Positions 6,163 through 6,528 of a DNA stretch of 6,528 nucleotides are shown here, piece after piece. This stretch comes from Equadaptatus sp045642965 (lineage in GTDB: Bacteria; Synergistota; Synergistia; Synergistales; Synergistaceae), in the NCBI GenBank assembly GCA_045642965.1, contig JAZUJX010000090.1:1-6528 (forward strand). Reading direction: 5' to 3'. The notes beneath the pieces were generated by a model, which did not search any database, was not told the origin of the DNA, and worked only from the letters and a program-made list of their open reading frames with translations. Made by a program: the position numbers and the translations under genes. Positions within the stretch are counted from its first letter, which is position 1, and every line of letters begins with the position of its first letter.

Positions 6163-6182
6163 GCCCAAAATTGCTTTTGGGT
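6163..6182. repeat. Perfect hairpin CCCAAAA/TTTTGGG
   Basis: CCCAAAA (6164-6170) and TTTTGGG (6175-6181) form seven perfect pairs around TTGC, extended by a G-T pair (6163/6182). No T-run follows directly on the plus strand. A second short hairpin, GCCC/GGGC (6195-6198/6203-6206), lies 13 bases further on. These open the noncoding block after the terminator. Confidence 0.6.
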
Positions 6183-6206
6183 ACGGTAAACAATGCCCCT
6201 TCGGGC

Positions 6207-6528
6207 GTGTGTGTTAAAAACAAACGACGAACTAAGAACGACAAACGAAAAACAAATTAAAACCTTAACGCTCGTTTCACTTGCGTAACGTCGCTGGATG
6301 CTGCACTTCCGCTGCGCTCCATGCAGCAAGACAAAGATTTTTTGTTCTGCGTCTCGTGCCCTGTAGGGTATCTTCGTTCTTCGTTCGGCGTTCGCTTCAC
6401 TTCGGATTACTTCTTACTGGGAGCACCGTTCATTTTCCTCCGAAGCTGCAGGGCTCTTGCTTTCCCTGCCTTTCTAACGCCAACATTGGTCTCGCGTATA
6501 AGAGCTTAAGCCCGAACTCCGCCGGAGA
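6207..6528. other. Noncoding block rich in short repeats and hairpins
   Basis: I find no convincing gene here on either strand. About 6214-6260 is A-rich with very few T residues on the plus strand and repeats ACAAACGA at 6220 and 6241. The part from 6370 to 6420 is T/C-rich, with repeated TTCG and TTC units. CGAACTAAGAACGA (6228-6241) is the reverse complement of 6374-6387 with one mismatch. TGCTGCA (6299-6305) pairs with TGCAGCA (6322-6328), and GCAGGG (6448-6453) pairs with CCCTGC (6464-6469). GCTCGTTTCACTTGCG (6270) recurs imperfectly as GTTCGCTTCACTTCGG at 6390. It could be a dispersed intergenic repeat, a remnant of a mobile element, or a structured RNA, perhaps read from the minus strand. 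The sequence alone does not decide between these. Confidence 0.45.

Noticed and set aside
6321..6509. A 62-codon plus-strand open frame at the right end
   Set aside because: It has no ribosome binding site, begins within a hairpin arm, and runs through repeat-rich sequence. Its translation resembles no known protein.
6430..6528. Minus-strand frame open to the right edge (32 codons, ending SFGGK)
   Set aside because: It could be the 3' end of a gene entering from the right, but 32 open codons are expected by chance and nothing in the translation is recognisable. Sequence beyond 6528 would decide.

Overview
The window looks like chromosomal DNA of a bacterium of moderate GC content. All genes supported here are on the plus strand. 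A SurA-type periplasmic chaperone at the left edge points to a diderm (Gram-negative-type) cell. A bacterial glutaminyl-tRNA synthetase (GlnRS) shows that this lineage can charge tRNA-Gln directly. I cannot name the species. An anaerobic, gut-type lineage such as Synergistota is only an impression.

Layout. (1) 2-940: the 3' part of a SurA/PrsA-like peptidyl-prolyl isomerase or chaperone gene that enters from the left edge. (2) 966-1224: a compact tRNA operon with a near-consensus sigma70 promoter, tRNA-Ser(GCU), tRNA-Arg(ACG) and a strong intrinsic terminator. (3) 1225-1391: an AT-rich leader with weak promoter candidates and a clear interrupted hairpin just upstream of the next gene. (4) 1392-4283: three tightly packed integral-membrane genes. 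The first is a divergent relative of the antiporter-like subunits of complex I and group 4 hydrogenases (NuoL/M/N, HyfB, EchA). The second is an unrecognised 97-residue protein with two membrane helices. The third is a divergent relative of NuoH/HyfC/EchB. (5) 4317-5993: glnS, 33 bases downstream with no visible terminator between, so probably co-transcribed with the membrane genes. (6) 5994-6528: a 535-base stretch with no convincing gene. It holds five copies of a 16-base-period repeat (CAATTAC heptamer), an intrinsic terminator, and then a block of hairpins and repeats.

The most interesting part is the three-gene membrane module. It keeps the recognisable scaffold of a complex-I membrane arm (antiporter-like plus NuoH-like) but lacks the charged residues normally used for proton movement. 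No hydrogenase, NuoB/C/D/I-like or other catalytic subunit is encoded beside it. It may be a repurposed or orphan membrane arm, possibly working with subunits encoded elsewhere. The second point of interest is the exactly periodic CAATTAC array in the 3' untranslated region of glnS, together with the structured noncoding block beyond it.
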